DNA of 64,000 nt from Gigaspora rosea (GCA_003550325.1 QKWP01000220.1:76064-140063); one strand, 5' to 3'; positions 36,281 through 48,929 are shown, numbered from the stretch's first letter. The notes: generated by a model not told the origin, from the letters alone. Made by a program: numbers and translations.

Positions 36281-36382
36281 TAAAAATTTTAATGCAAGCT
36301 AACTCAATCTTAGCTGTACGCCATAGTAAAGGNAAAATTTTAATGCAAGCTAACTCAATCTTAGCTGTACGCCATAGTAAAG
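36281..36382. other. Assembly join: one N between two copies of the same 49 bases
   Basis: The sequence ending ccatagtaaag before the N at 36333 is repeated directly after it, starting aaaattttaatgcaagct. Two overlapping contig ends appear to have been joined without merging, so one copy is probably an artefact. Confidence 0.85.
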
Positions 36383-36756
36383 AAATAATTAGTAAGTTCC
36401 ATAACAGAATTATTAACAGTAACTAATAATAGAAATCATAATAATTCCAATATTATATTTACTACATTAATAATAAATTCTATAATTGAATTCTTTGTTG
36501 TAACTCATAGTAGAAATTATATTAATTCCAAAGCAACTATCCTACACATAACAATGAATTGTAGTCATTGGAATGGCAAGTAAGTTTTGTAACAAAATTT
36601 TTTATGGTAACTTACGGTAGAAATTATAATAACTAAAATACTAATCCTTAAATTCTTTACAATAAATCATATTAGAAATCATGATTATTCTAATACAACC
36701 AACTCAGTAGTAACGCATACTTTAATGACTGGATAACAAATACTGAATAAGATAGG

Positions 36757-36785
36757 TGGCGCAAAGCGCCACCTATTGAACTAGT
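36757..36785 (+). mobile_element. Possible Helitron-like 3' terminus
   Basis: A perfect hairpin taggtggcgc/aaa/gcgccaccta is followed by ttgaactag and then t, the CTRR-T arrangement of Helitron ends. See the related minus-strand hairpin at 16360-16402. No 5' end or helicase was found. Confidence 0.4.
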
Positions 36786-37616
36786 TGCTTTATAAGTTAC
36801 TCCTGATTTTTTTCTGCATATTTATTTATTGTTTATAACATATTTATTTATTGTCTACAGCATATTTATTTAGTGTCTACAGTATATTTATTTATTTATT
36901 TTACTTGTTAGAGTTTTGTATTCAAAAATAAGCTACCTCTTTGTTGTGCTAAATTACTTAAAATAGTAAATAAGCTATCTCTAGATTTTTTTGTTAAAAA
37001 TCAGCAAAAAATGTAGCTTATTTTTGGCAACATATGGTATTTTTAATTATAAAAAAATTATTATATAATATTTAAAATTTTAATAAAGTATAAAGTTAAG
37101 TTAGTTAATTTCAAATATAAAATTTGTTTGAAAATTAAACTAATATATACTATATTTTTGTGTAATAACACACACCTGTGTGTTATTTTGAGCACCTGTG
37201 CATTATTTCGAGATGCACATGTGCGATATTTCAGATCAATATTGCCAAAATTTAATAGACAGGTAACTATAATTATATTTATAGTGAAACTCTTAGAGGA
37301 GGGTTGTGTTTTTTCAGGTGTTATTTTGAGGCAAATAGGCAATTTTTAAAAAGTGGCAATTTCAAAATAATGCATATCTATAAAATTAAAACACAAACAT
37401 CTGCAACAACGTGGCTATGCCAAATCATTGTACGACCCGGTTGAACTCAAATTTTCTTGTGATATTACAAAATTAATGCCACTATGATCGAGCTGTGAAA
37501 AATTCGATTACACCTTGTGAGGCTTGTCAGCTGAATTATAAATTCAATACTGCTACTAAATAATCGTGTCATGCTTCCGCGGATTGTCATCATAACAGCA
37601 TAATCTACTGTTGTTA

Positions 37617-37745
37617 GGCGAAACTATTTTTAGCAAATGGCGAAAGACGAAACTAAACCTGGTGAAAGATGAAACTGGCGAAACTCTGGCGAAACAGCGA
37701 AACTTTGATAAAATGGCAAAACTCTGGCGAAACCCTGGTCAAAGA
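37617..37745. repeat. Short tandem repeat of gaaac(tc)tggc
   Basis: The word ctggcgaaac and variants recur about ten times within 130 bases. Confidence 0.7.
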
Positions 37746-37786
37746 TCAAATCCTCTAAAACTTTGAAAAGAATAAGCCATGTTAAT

Positions 37787-38920
37787 CAGGGTTGGCATTG
37801 GACAATGTCCAAATAAATTTAATTGGACATTTGGACATAGTCCTAAGGTCCAAATAATTTTTTGGACCTTCAGGCATTGGACAATGTCCAAATAAATTGC
37901 AAAATTATTGGACATATGTCCAAATTGTCAATTGGACATATGTCCAATTGTCCAATAATTTTATTGGACAATTTTAATAATATGATGACAAAAGCTGAAA
38001 ATAGGTTTTTTTCTTACTAAGTTTACGATACATGTCCACTAATTGAAAGTTGTAAAGCTTGTTGAGGCGCATTTAACAGTGGTTAGAACATTCAAATCAG
38101 CCTGGTGGATGGCGAGTTATCGTCGAAACCGATTGGCCGACTATATAAAAATCCGTGACGGAAATTACACATGATAGGCGAAATGTGGCGTGCTTCCATC
38201 TAAAACTTTTTTTCTTAATAGTTAATGCTACATGCCCACTAATTAAAAGTTGTAGAGCTCGTCGAGACGAATCTAACGGTGGTTAAATCATCAAAATTGG
38301 CCCAATGGATGGTGAGATATCGTCGAAAAACGATTGGCCGACTATATAAAATCTCTGTAAACAATGTTTAGAGATTTTATATAGTCGGCCAATCGTTTTT
38401 CGACGATATCTCGCCATCCACTAGGCCGATTTGGATGATTTAACCACCGTTAGATGCGTCTCGACGAGCTCTACAAGTTTCAATTAGTGGGCATGTAGCG
38501 TTAACTTAGTAAGAAAAAATGTTTTATATGGTTGCACGCCACATTTCGCCTATAGTGATTTTTATATGTACGGATTTTTATATAGTCGTCCAATCGGTTT
38601 TTGACGATAACTCGCCATCTACCGGGCCGTTTGAATGATATAACCACCGTTAGATGCGTCTCGACGAGCTCTACAACTTTCAATTAGTGGACATGTATCA
38701 TTAACTTAGTAAGAAAAAAACTTTTAGTTGGAGATATTTTGTATTAGTAAATATTGGCCAGAATTAAGTTTAATTTAGGCCAAGATTAAACTATTTTTTT
38801 TTAATATCCAATAAAAAAAGTTACTATGTCCAATCAAAATTATTTGGACAATTGGACATTGTCCAAATGCCCAAATGTCCAAATTGTCCAAATGTCCAAT
38901 ATTATAACATGCCATCCCTG
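37787..38920. mobile_element. Non-autonomous hAT element, 1134 bp
   Basis: Ends cagggttggcattggacaat and (inverted) cagggatggcat. The 8-bp duplication atgttaat is perfect at 37779-37786 and 38921-38928. Both subterminal regions are packed with ttggaca/tgtccaa words. The centre is the foldback at 38004-38722. Confidence 0.88.
38004..38722. mobile_element. Foldback element with doubled arms, about 720 bp
   Basis: The palindrome is centred near 38351. Each arm holds two related units (taagttnacg, ccactaattgaaagttgta, gagctcgtcgagacg, aacggtggtta, ggatggcgag, cgattggccgactatata). The inner units match better than the outer. Its core matches the foldback at 1644-2152. A minus-strand ORF at 38501-38683 falls within one arm and is considered fortuitous. 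Confidence 0.8.
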
Positions 38921-40429
38921 ATGTTAATGAATCAAAATATTTTGCATGTGGCATGTGGCTTATATAAAAAAATGTACAAAAACAATAAGCAAAGTGATAG
39001 CTTTTTGCTTGTATTCGAATGATATTAAAAGAAAATTAGATTTCAAGCTTTTGAACTAATAATTAAATAAAATCAGCCGTGTAAAATAAACCTATCTAAA
39101 TATTTAAACAAATTTTATTGTTATATTGCTAAGATTTTTTTCTCTTTAACACTTTGTTGTTAAAACTTTAAGTATCACATATGTGTAAATAGTTCGTTAA
39201 AATTATTACTGACAATTATTTTCCGGTTCTTTATTTTATCTAGCCCTAAATCTCATGGCCAACTTTAAGAAAATAATTGCATAATTATGCATGTTTTGTG
39301 TCAAATTAAATTTGTGTTAGGTCAAAATAAAATACTAGGGTTGGTAAGTGCCTATATTAGAAGTAGTGATTGTATCATTCCAAAATCCTAACATGGTTAT
39401 TAGTGGGTAGGTTAATATTCGTGAATACAGTTTTTACTATTGTTGCTTACTTTTTGGTAGTTTAGCTCCTTAAATGCAATTTCTCAGATTTTATAATTCC
39501 GATATTTCTTTTTTCAATAAAACGCATTTTGGGTTCTGTTTATTTTACCAATAATCACTTTACTTATAGTTGGATTCATCAATAGTTTAACTTACCAATA
39601 GTTTATTTTATTAATAGTTATTTTACCAACAAAGTAATTCTGATTATTGCCATTAAGTTAGGAGTATTTTTTTTAAAAAAACCTATTAATAAAATAAGTT
39701 ATTAGTAAAATAATTGTTAGTAAAATAAACTGGTTGATAAATCGACTGTGAGGTTGGTAAATTGATAATATATATAATACAAAAAGATTGATAATTATTA
39801 TTGTTCAATCAGATGACTTTATTTGGATAAAGGTAAACATATGGGGATTCCATTCGCTATCAATTACAAGCACTATATCAGACATATTGAAATATCTAGA
39901 CTCCAAGAAAGTACTCTCATTCAAAGCTGACTATCTGCCTTATAAGGCCACACAAAGTTGATTTTTCGTTTTGCATTATATGGATTTCAAAATTCAGGAT
40001 AGACAGGCAGATTTTTTTTTTTTAGTTTTAATTTAAATAATGTTCACATTTAAGGCTATACAAGGCTAATTTTTCATTTTGCACAACAAGAAATCAAAAA
40101 TTTGGGCCAGCAATCATATTTTTCCTGTCAGTCCTATTGGATGATTATGAAAAATTAAGGTCTCCATCGGGTGGCACTGGATAAAAATAATTATTAGAAT
40201 AAATTTTTTGCTACATTAGAATTCATTTAATTATTAACGTTGTGAGAAAAATAGATGTCAAAAATCGAACAATTGGCACAATTGGGATCTAAAAAAAAAA
40301 AAAATTGAAAAAATTGAAAAAATGGGACGGCAGGTTATACAAAACGAAAAATCAACTTTGCGTGGCCTAATATATTCACATAGCTATAAAGAGAATTGGT
40401 TATTAATTTTACGTAGCGATATGGGTGTC

Positions 40430-42130
40430 ATTGCTTAGCGATAGATCCTTGCACAGCTTTTTAAGCCGTGGAGCCTAATCACAACATAAGGTTCTTGAAC
40501 TGCTAATGCAGCCATGGAGCCTGATCATCAAAATGAGATCTTGTACTACTACTGTAGCTACAGAGCCTACTTACACGAGGTCCTTGTGCTGCTATTGCAG
40601 CTGTGGAGTCTAATCACAACATAAGGTCCTTGCGCTGCTGCTGCCGCAATCGCAAAACATGGTCATCAACATGAGGTCCTTGCACTACTACTGTATCCGT
40701 GGAACCTAATCATCAAACATGAGTTCTTGCACTACTACTGTAGTCGCGGAGCCTAATTACAACATGAGTTTCTTGCACTGTTATTCACAGTCACAAAGCT
40801 GATTCTCAAAATGAGGTCCTTGCACTACTATTACAGCTGCGGAACCTAAGCACAAAATGAGATCCTTGCACTCCTATTTCAGCAATTGAGTCTAATCATC
40901 ATCTTGAGGCCCTTGCCTAATCATCAGCATGAAATTCTTGCACCACTATTGCAACACAAATATTGTAATGTTGTAGCCGCAGCGCCTAAACACAATATGA
41001 GGTTCTTGCACTGTTATCGCAGCCACAGAGTCTAATTATTAAATATGAGATCTTCACTACTATTGTAGCTGTGGTGTCTAATCACGGTATGAAGTCTCAT
41101 TACTAATCATTGTGTTTGCTAGGGTGGCCACCAAAAGTACAGTCATGTTATCTGAATTATCGCCACAGCTATATCTTAATAACCAGTATATTGCTTTTTA
41201 CATATTTTAAGAAAATTTCATAGCATTAAAGCTACATGCAGGAGCTATATGATTTAACAATTTTCTAAGAAATTATGCAGTGGCTGCGGCATTTTATTAT
41301 ATGCCTGCATATTTGGTGGTCACCCTGGCGAACTCCTAATCATCAAACACAAGGCTTTTGCAACCGCAGCCTAATCAACATTATGATATCTTGCCTAACA
41401 ATCAAATGAAAGGCCTCTGCACTGCTTTCGTAGCTACAGAGTCTAATTATCAAATATTAGTTCCTTGCACTACTATTGTAGCACAAAGCCTAATCACAAC
41501 ATGATGTTCTTGCTAATCTCCAAACACAAGGCCCTTGCACTGTTACTATCACAGTGATACCTAACAACATTACAAAGTTTTTGTCTATGATCAAATGTAA
41601 GGTCCTTCCACTGCCATTACAGTCATGAAACCTAATTGTTAAATATAAGTCTTGCGCTATTATTGTAACCACAGAGTTTAATATCCAACATGGGATCCAC
41701 ACTGCAACCACAAAGCTTATCACCTAACCTGAAGTCACTGTGCTGTTATCAAAGCCATAGAACCTAATTATCAAACATGAGTCTTGCACTAATATGGTAA
41801 CTGTGGAGCCTAATCACCAATGTGAGATCCTGCAGCTGCAGAGCTTAATCATTAACATAAGGTTCTTGCGCCACTATCGCATGCACGACACTCAACACTA
41901 ACATGGTGTTCTTGCCTGCTATCATAGCTACAACGCCTAATATCAAACACGAAACTTGCACTACTATTGTGGCTATGATACCCAATCGCCAACATAAAGC
42001 CATAAAGTCTTATTGTCAAACATTAGGCCTTTACTTCTCAAGCCATGGAACCTAATTATTAACATAAAGAACTAGCACTCTATTATAGTTGTGGCGCCTA
42101 ATCATCAAACATATCATCTCTGCACTCTTA
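40430..42130. repeat. Diverged minisatellite, unit about 45-50 bp, over 1.6 kb
   Basis: A unit close to gaggtccttgcactactatt, then gtagccacgg and agcctaatcatcaacat, is repeated more than thirty times with substitutions and indels. It is richer in G and C than its surroundings. The unit length varies, so no reading frame is kept, and there are no equal spacers, so it is not a CRISPR array. Confidence 0.85.
41121..41334. mobile_element. MITE inside the minisatellite
   Basis: agggtggccaccaaaagtac and its inverse gcatatttggtggtcaccct form the ends of a 214-bp segment that interrupts the 45-50 bp units. Confidence 0.7.
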
Positions 42131-43290
42131 ATTTATGAGTCATCGAGCAAAGGGTGGGAGGAGTAGGACGATAGAGACAGGCTTCACTACAAGGCGAGCA
42201 ATAGTGCCCTTAAATATCCTTGGCTCTATGACATGTTATGTCAATTGTATCCAATAAAATCACAAGACCATGTGTAACATAAAAAATTCGAGAAAACAGA
42301 AAAATCATAAATAACTCAAGATTTTACTATGATAATCACAGTTTGACTTCCAAATAAATATTAAATATCAAATATTAAACCTGCACTTAATTCTAATCTT
42401 TATGTTCTTTCGATTTGGTGATCGACATAACCTGTCACAGATTTCAGACGTGCTTCACAATAATGATCGCTCTGTCACTTCGTTGACAGGCTTTTCATTA
42501 TAAACCTTATGAATTTTTATACATATATCCATCAATTTTAACCTATATACGCAATAAAAAAATATTCATACTTCCTCACAAATGTGTACAACATTATACT
42601 TCAGGAAATCTGAAATTAAAAAGCTTTTTTCTCTTATATTATTAAGAACAATAATGTTAACATAATTATTTATATTACTTTATTTTACAGAATAAAGCAC
42701 CTACAGATACAATTTTCTTTGCATATAAAAAATTAAATCCAAACACATTGTTATAAAACAACCAGTCAAAAAAGAGATCTACAATATTTGGCACGAAACG
42801 CACTTTATTTTGCATAATACACTAAATCTGCGTTTTTTATTTACTTTCGTTTTATATCCACTGATCTGACCCAATAATTGTGCTATTAGTGATTACTTTT
42901 TTATTTATTGATCTTCAAATTTAACATAATTTTGCAAACCGCAATAAATTTAACAATCTTTTCCCTCTTAATTATCTATTACGCTCTATCCATTATGCAT
43001 AACATTAAACCCAATATCCGTAAATTAGTTTAAATTCAAAATTATTATAATCTTATCTATTTTATTTACTTATATTTAGTCACTAAATGCAATAAAATTT
43101 AAACTCTAAGCGCATTGCGTAAGCAATGCGAGGCATGCTAGTGTGCATTATTACACAAAAAATACGGTATAAAGAAATTTAAGTTTAATGTTTCTACAAC
43201 TAGTAATTACTATATAAATATTTTTTTAAATTTATATATAAAAATATAACTATAACTTTTTTAAAATTTAAAGTAATATAATTTATCGAT
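42131..43290. other. A+T-rich interval, nothing recognised
   Basis: No gene-like frame. A small hairpin gcattgcgtaagcaatgc lies at 43108-43126, and 43090-43172 resembles one end of the TA-inserted CCGTA family (tacggtat boundary). Confidence 0.55.
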
Positions 43291-43297
43291 ATTACTA

Positions 43298-43636
43298 AAA
43301 TGCATCATTGGTATTCAACACCATAATGATCTTCACCAATCAAATTTTTTAAATGTGGTATAACATAAAAATCAGGTGTAACCTAAATTTTTGTTGATAT
43401 GAAATTTTTTTGAAAAATACCTTCTAACTCAAAATTTTATCTATGAAACCACCTTTTTTTTTAAAAAATAAAATTTCCTTGTGAAATTTTACTATATACT
43501 ATGCCTTACCCTAACCCTAACTATTAACTCTAATTTAACATTTATTAAATTTAATTTTGTTTATTTTGTTTGCTTATTGTTTTAAATTGATCTTCATGTT
43601 ATACCGCATATTGGTGTTGAACACCATAGTGCATTT
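43298..43636. mobile_element. MITE, about 340 bp
   Basis: aaaatgcatcattggtattc and aacacca at the left are mirrored by tggtgttgaacacc and atagtgcatttta at the right. The interior contains ccctaaccctaact and is related (inverted) to the insertion at 30988-31258. Confidence 0.65.
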
Positions 43637-45559
43637 TATATTATTTCTAATTTATAGTATACTAATTTGGTATCAAAAAATTTTTGTAAATAGAATTAGA
43701 AGATAAATTTTTATATTTTTAATTAAAAATTTAAAAATTTAATCTATAAAAAGTTTTTTTAATTCTAGCTAAATTTATCTAGCTTACTAGTAGCTTACTA
43801 TAATTAATAATAATTTACAATAATTGAAAAAATAGCTTATAATATAAAAAATAAATATTACAATATAACTAATAATAATCTTTTAATTATAATTGTTTTT
43901 ACTATTTTTTATATGCTTAAACTTTCAGTTTGCAAAATTTATTAGTAAATTATATAATTATAATTAGTCTTAAAGGGTAAATTTTGTACAACAAATTACA
44001 AAAAATACAATGTTTAAAAAATTTTTTGCAATAATTTTATTATTAATATAAAAAAAATACTGCTAACCAATTTTTGAATATTTATCAAATTTTTGTATAT
44101 AAAAGAATTTGGGTTTTAAATTTTTAGATTTTTTATAAGTTTTTGAAACTGTTAATCTAGTACAAAACAGTAAATCAAATCTATTAAATAAAAACAAAAA
44201 AATTAATTTATAAATAATACTATTTGTTATTTATTATATATATTTTGTTAGGTTAATATTTGTTTAAAGCTTGTTATTTTAAATTACAACTTTATACAAA
44301 AATAATTATTACATTAAAATATATAATTTTATAATAACTATTTTTATTAAAGAACAGGACTAGACAGTTCCCCATGCATTTTTTGGAATATTTTTATTTT
44401 TATATCTTAAAATTTTACTAGAGCTAGTGCTTCTAAATCCAAGTTTAGGTTTGGTCTAGTCCAGACTGGTTTGGGTTTAAACCAGATTCAAATTCTAAAT
44501 TTTACTAAATTTCAAACTCAAACCAGATTCAAACTCAATCATAAGTTTGATCCAGGTCTGGTCTGAAGTCTGCAAACAGTCTGTCTAATTCTGAATATAT
44601 ATAAATTTATATTTGGATGCTGAGCAAGTTTACTTAAAGTAAGTAATAATCAATTAGTAAAATTTAGATAATCATAGCATTTTGTATAATTTTATTAATA
44701 ATAAAATTATTAAAAATTTTAGATTACAGGTTTAGGCCGCAGATAAGTATTTAGGTTTACTTAGATATATGTCTGAGTTTTTATTATTAGCATTATTTAA
44801 AAAAAAAATTTTATATTACTTGAAATTTTACTAATTTATTATAACTTCTTGCACTAAGTAAACTTATTCAGAACCAAAATCTATATTAATTTGGTATATT
44901 GTATTTTATTTTCTTAAAATTTGAAGAAAGAATACATATCTTGAAAATTTTATCAAAAATTCAAAATTAAGTATCTTTGTCTCAAACTTTATGAAATATA
45001 AAATAAAAAATATATTTTTTTGTGTTGAACAAGTTTACTTAGAACAAAAAGTTAGAAACAATTAGAAAACTTATAGGATAATAGCATTTATTTTGTATAA
45101 TTTATTGATAAAATTAACAAAAATACTACAGTATATCATTGATTATATGCTGCACAAAATTATCCTTGAGGAGATTTTGATAAAGTGTAAACTTGGCAAA
45201 TAATTGATGGTATCTTATTTTCCAGTAAACAAAGTCAGGTGAGCTTTGTAACATCAGATTCATCTTATTGAGATGAATTGAATGTTATAAAATTATTCGA
45301 TTTTGAACATTAGACCATGAGATATCAAAATTTGCTATATTACTCCTTTCTACCTTATATATTGTCTTAAATAACAATTTATTGTCGAAATTAATACTTA
45401 TTTGCTATTATAGTATCCATTTATATTGCAACTCAATAAGATATAAGTCTATATTTTTAACTAACTTTTGTAGAATCTACAATAAATGTTAATTAATTTA
45501 TTTATATTTTTTATTTGTAAAAAAATAGACAATTTACTTTTATATTATTATAATTAAAC

Positions 45560-45690
45560 AATCTTTTTTAACCTGAGGCTTCTTTAAATAGATTCTTTAT
45601 AGCATGACATTTGTTATATACTTTAAGTATTCTTTTTATCAAACTCTCATTTATATGCAGGAAATCTGCAATTTCTATATTTTTTTGATA
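45560..45690 (-). pseudogene. Possible helix-turn-helix remnant (also at 8540-8660)
   Basis: On the minus strand IEIADFLHINESLIKRILKV can be read, followed by YNKCHAIKNLFKEASG. The pattern resembles a transposase-type helix-turn-helix (IAxxLxIxxSxVxRIL). It is short, present in both duplication copies, and no catalytic part is visible. Confidence 0.3.
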
Positions 45691-46508
45691 TAGATAAATC
45701 TGATGAATCTAATGAATTTGATAATTATAAGAGTTTTTTGATGATTAGTGTATTAAATGTTGGTTGAAGATCAGCAGAATTATATATTGAATTAAAAATA
45801 ATTCAGAATGAAAGTATAAGATGTTTGCTAAGGATGAAAAGTACTTATTCTTGAGATTATAAAGCCTCAAATGCTCAAAGCTGCAGCAGTAATAATTTAA
45901 TGCTTCAAGTGACGAATGTATCATGTGCTATGTAGAACTAAATTATAGATTACGATAAAAAATTGCTCAACAGAAGAGGTCATAAAGAGTTATTTGCCTG
46001 CCTTAGATGAAGAAAATTTGGAGTTTTCATACTCTAACGTAAATAATATAAACTTATTGATGATAACTCTCTGGAAACTTGGAATGTATATGTAAAACCT
46101 GGAATCTATTTTCTACATGGTTATGAACCTTATCATAAAGTCAAACTTTCCAGAAGAGATTAATATAAAATTTTTTTCAGTTATAAACAATTTTATATTA
46201 ACAATTCAACCTTGGTGCTACCCAAACTTAAGATGCCATCCATAAATTATAGTCAAGAATTTAACATATTCTTAGATAATTATCTCTGTAATTCAGTTTG
46301 GTGCAAAGTAGCCAAAAATTTTCAGTCAACACTCACAAAATCTTTGCCTGAAACAATGTTTCAATATCGGAATAAATGTATAAGACATCCAATTAATGGA
46401 AACGGATATTTTTTTGATCGTAATAGTGAAACATTTCATTATATAATGGAATTCTATCGAAGTTGAAAGCTTACTTGATCCATTGAATACAAAAAATTCA
46501 CTCGCAAG

Positions 46509-47585
46509 TAGGGATCCAAACTATAATCCGGATAACCGTGTACCGACCCGTAAATTTACCAATTTTTGACAAATCGGTTTAAAATAACGGGCGGGTCACC
46601 CGATTTTCAGCGGGTAAGCGGGTGACCCGGGTAACCCGTTGAGGTATATAGGATAACTTTACCGTGATTGGTTGATCACGTAAATTGAAAATCGCGTCAT
46701 AATTATATACAACGATAATAATACAGTATTATTGTTATATACTTACTACAATACTAACTAAAAACCTTGAATTCATATAATACACGACAATTCAATATTG
46801 GAAATAGACTAAAGCGATTTAATACGATTTAATTTACAGAAAAATATGCCAATCGCTATATAAAATTGTAATAAATGATCAAACGTCGAACAATAATTTC
46901 CTGATAAAACTATCTTAAATATACACGAATGAATGATGTAGAACCTACTGTATTTATTAAAAAATAAAATAAAACTATCTTAAATATACACGAATGAATG
47001 ATGTAGAACCTACTGTATTTATTAAAAAATAAAATAAAACTATCTTAAATATACACGAATGAATGATGTAGAACCTACTGTATTTATTAAAAAATAAAAT
47101 AAATAAACAAGTTCTTTATTGCATTCTTAAATGATACTAAAAATCTCAGATCAGGACTTATTAATTTCAAAATCCCGAAATATAGTAACCTTTCTTTATA
47201 TCTAAGTAAAGCTTCAAGTGTTGTTAAATCAAAGCTTTAACGTATTTATTTATTGCACATTACTATTTTCCTAGCTTACGAACTGTCTCTAAGTGAGTAT
47301 ATCCGAGTAGGTGAATCCCAGAGATACATAAGATACTTGTAGCTTTGTTCGTGAAATATGTGACGGTTACAAAAAATATAAAAAAAAATTCACTATTGTA
47401 GGGGGTAAAAGTACTCTAAACTGTATTGCATAAAAATTGACCAATCACGAGTCACCCGAATTTAGTCGAGTATCAGGGTCATCCGAATTTGGACGGGTTA
47501 CCCGATTTAATTCGGATATCCGGTTGGTTGCAAGTCTTGACCCGACGGGTCACGGTTTAAAATTTAAAACCGGTTTGGAACCCTA
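46509..47585. mobile_element. Non-autonomous hAT element, 1077 bp
   Basis: Ends tagggatccaaact and (inverted) tagggttccaaacc. The 8-bp duplication ctcgcaag is perfect at 46501-46508 and 47586-47593, and copy A shows the empty site cactcgcaaacaactt near 9445. Subterminal gggtgacccg/cgggtcacc motifs flank an A+T-rich centre with three 65-bp tandem repeats. Confidence 0.92.
46905..47103. repeat. Three perfect 65-bp tandem repeats
   Basis: The unit beginning aaaactatcttaaatatac and containing gaatgatgtagaacctactg is repeated at 46907, 46972 and 47037 without visible differences, implying recent expansion. Confidence 0.9.
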
Positions 47586-48040
47586 CTCGCAAGCTATTTG
47601 AAGAACATGATTATTTTCAAATTCCTTTTAATAAATCAAACTGTGCCATGTTCATTGCTTTAGAAACTGCTAGAAATAAATTTAATAACGGTATTTTGGG
47701 CTTTGAAGAAATAAACATACATTGTTGTAATTATCTTAGAAATAATCTTGAATTAGAAATTAGGTGTGATCGTATTAGTATTGTTGATAATAATAAAGCA
47801 TACAATATAAATAATTAGTATTTACAAGATTTACGACAATTTAGTTCATATAAATTACCTGTTCTGAGACTTTTATTATTTTAGATAATATGAAAAAACA
47901 CATTGGGGATCATTAGTTAAATATTTTCTGATTTAGGGAAATCAATCGAACTTATGATTATCATAAAATCTGTATTTCTTTTTCATTATAAACCATTTTA
48001 CAGTACAGTAATGTCTTTATTGTTAGAATAGCATAGATTA

Positions 48041-48638
48041 AGGGTGTTCTCAAGCATCTCAATAAATTGATTTAATAATGATCGTGATGATGCTCAAGCA
48101 TCAACATCGATGACGATATTAATAGAATTAAATGCTTGAGCATGCTCTTTTTCTTTTGATCGTGATCTTCACTATGCCGCCCAAACAACTAAAAATCCAA
48201 TAAAAAAAATTCTTTCAACTGACTGCTGAAGTTTCAACTTTAGTTGCATCGGTTTTCCGTTTAATGATTAAAATTTTTGTTGCAACAGCAACAGAATCAA
48301 TTTTCGAATCGTTAGCGGAAGTTGCTTTACAGCAACAAGAAGTAATAATTTTTTATGTTATTTTAAAAGATATGTTGTATTTATTATGTTCGTATTAAGG
48401 TATCGATCGATCATTTGTTTTAAAAGCTTCGAATATTAACAATAAAATGGTCATTTTTTTGGATCGGATCGAAACTTGGTGAGAATTTATTGTTTTATTA
48501 TTATATTTGAATATAAAGTAATGCTTGTATCTCACTGATTTGTTCATCACAATGGTAACTCATTTGATTCATTTATTCGATTTCCGACTAATTAAAAATT
48601 TACTTCAGATCCATTGAGTAAAGTGGTTGAGAACACCC
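48041..48638. mobile_element. 598-bp TA-inserted TIR element
   Basis: agggtgttctcaagcatctc and its inverse ttgagaacaccc are the ends, with TA on both sides (48039-48040, 48639-48640). Copy A has the uninterrupted site tagattaatatacaaagg near 9875. Non-autonomous, no ORF. Confidence 0.85.
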
Positions 48639-48929
48639 TAGTATACAAAGATCATTGTTTTTTTTTTATTTCAATATATAATTAGATTTAATTTTTTTAG
48701 AAGTCATATCAACTGTAAGTTTTAAAACTAATAAACTGTTTAATGATAAAAATTCAAAAAAAAATTTGCAGAATTACATATTTTTTACATAATTTATTAG
48801 AGGAATCCTTTTTACATCATTAATCATCATAACTGTTATTTAAGTGATGTAAATTAAAAAATCAAGCAATAAAATAAATTATTTGATAAATTTAGTCGAT
48901 ACATTCTTGTTTTACAATATGCATCAATG

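Larger units (their letters stand above)
31972..37037. mobile_element. 5.1-kb TA-flanked TIR element without transposase
   Basis: The ends match over about 25 bases: ctatatgttgccgaaaataa at the left and (inverted) ccatatgttgccaaaaataa at the right, both running into gctac. TA flanks at 31970-31971 and 37038-37039. Extra aataagctacc copies lie just inside both ends. This fits a Tc1/mariner/pogo-type derivative. It holds the minus-strand SINE and the degenerate repeats below. Confidence 0.75.
31710..44183. mobile_element. 12.5-kb insertion with TTAA duplication
   Basis: TTAA lies at 31706-31709 and 44184-44187; copy A has one TTAA at the same place (about 7236-7239, ttaaattaaataaaatc). The inner ends are loosely inverted: tggattggatttatctgtac and the complement of tagtacaaaacagtaaatcaaatcta. 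TTAA is the piggyBac target, but no piggyBac transposase is present and the TIR match is short and imperfect. Contents are nested elements (31972-37037, 37787-38920), a minisatellite (40430-42130) and a MITE (43298-43636). Confidence 0.6.
46200..47886 (+). pseudogene. KCTD/BTB-domain protein pseudogene, copy B, split by a hAT
   Basis: The first half (46212-46466) reads NSVWCKVAKNFQSTLTKSLP, then MFQYRNKCIRHPINGNGYFF, DRNSETFHYIMEFYRS, a degraded KCTD/BTB T1 domain very close to the second domain of the gene at 49918. It breaks off at a stop and a hAT insertion (46509-47585). After it, the continuation EEHDYFQIPFNKSN, then FEEINIHCCNYLRNNLELEI and FSSYKLPVLRLLLF can be followed to 47886. Removing the insertion restores the alignment with copy A, but stops remain (for example in NN-stop-YLQDL). 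BTB domains of this type assemble as oligomers or ubiquitin-ligase adaptors; this copy is dead. Confidence 0.8.

Noticed and set aside
38501..38683. 60-residue minus-strand ORF
   Set aside because: It lies within one arm of a foldback element and the other arms do not keep the frame.
39380..39405. Single TTAG-TGG-GTAGGT signal as another micro-exon
   Set aside because: It is isolated; no neighbouring acceptor-donor pairs at 70-110 nt spacing.
40430..42130. CRISPR-like array
   Set aside because: The units vary in length and sequence, there are no constant repeats with unique spacers, and the context is a eukaryotic genome.
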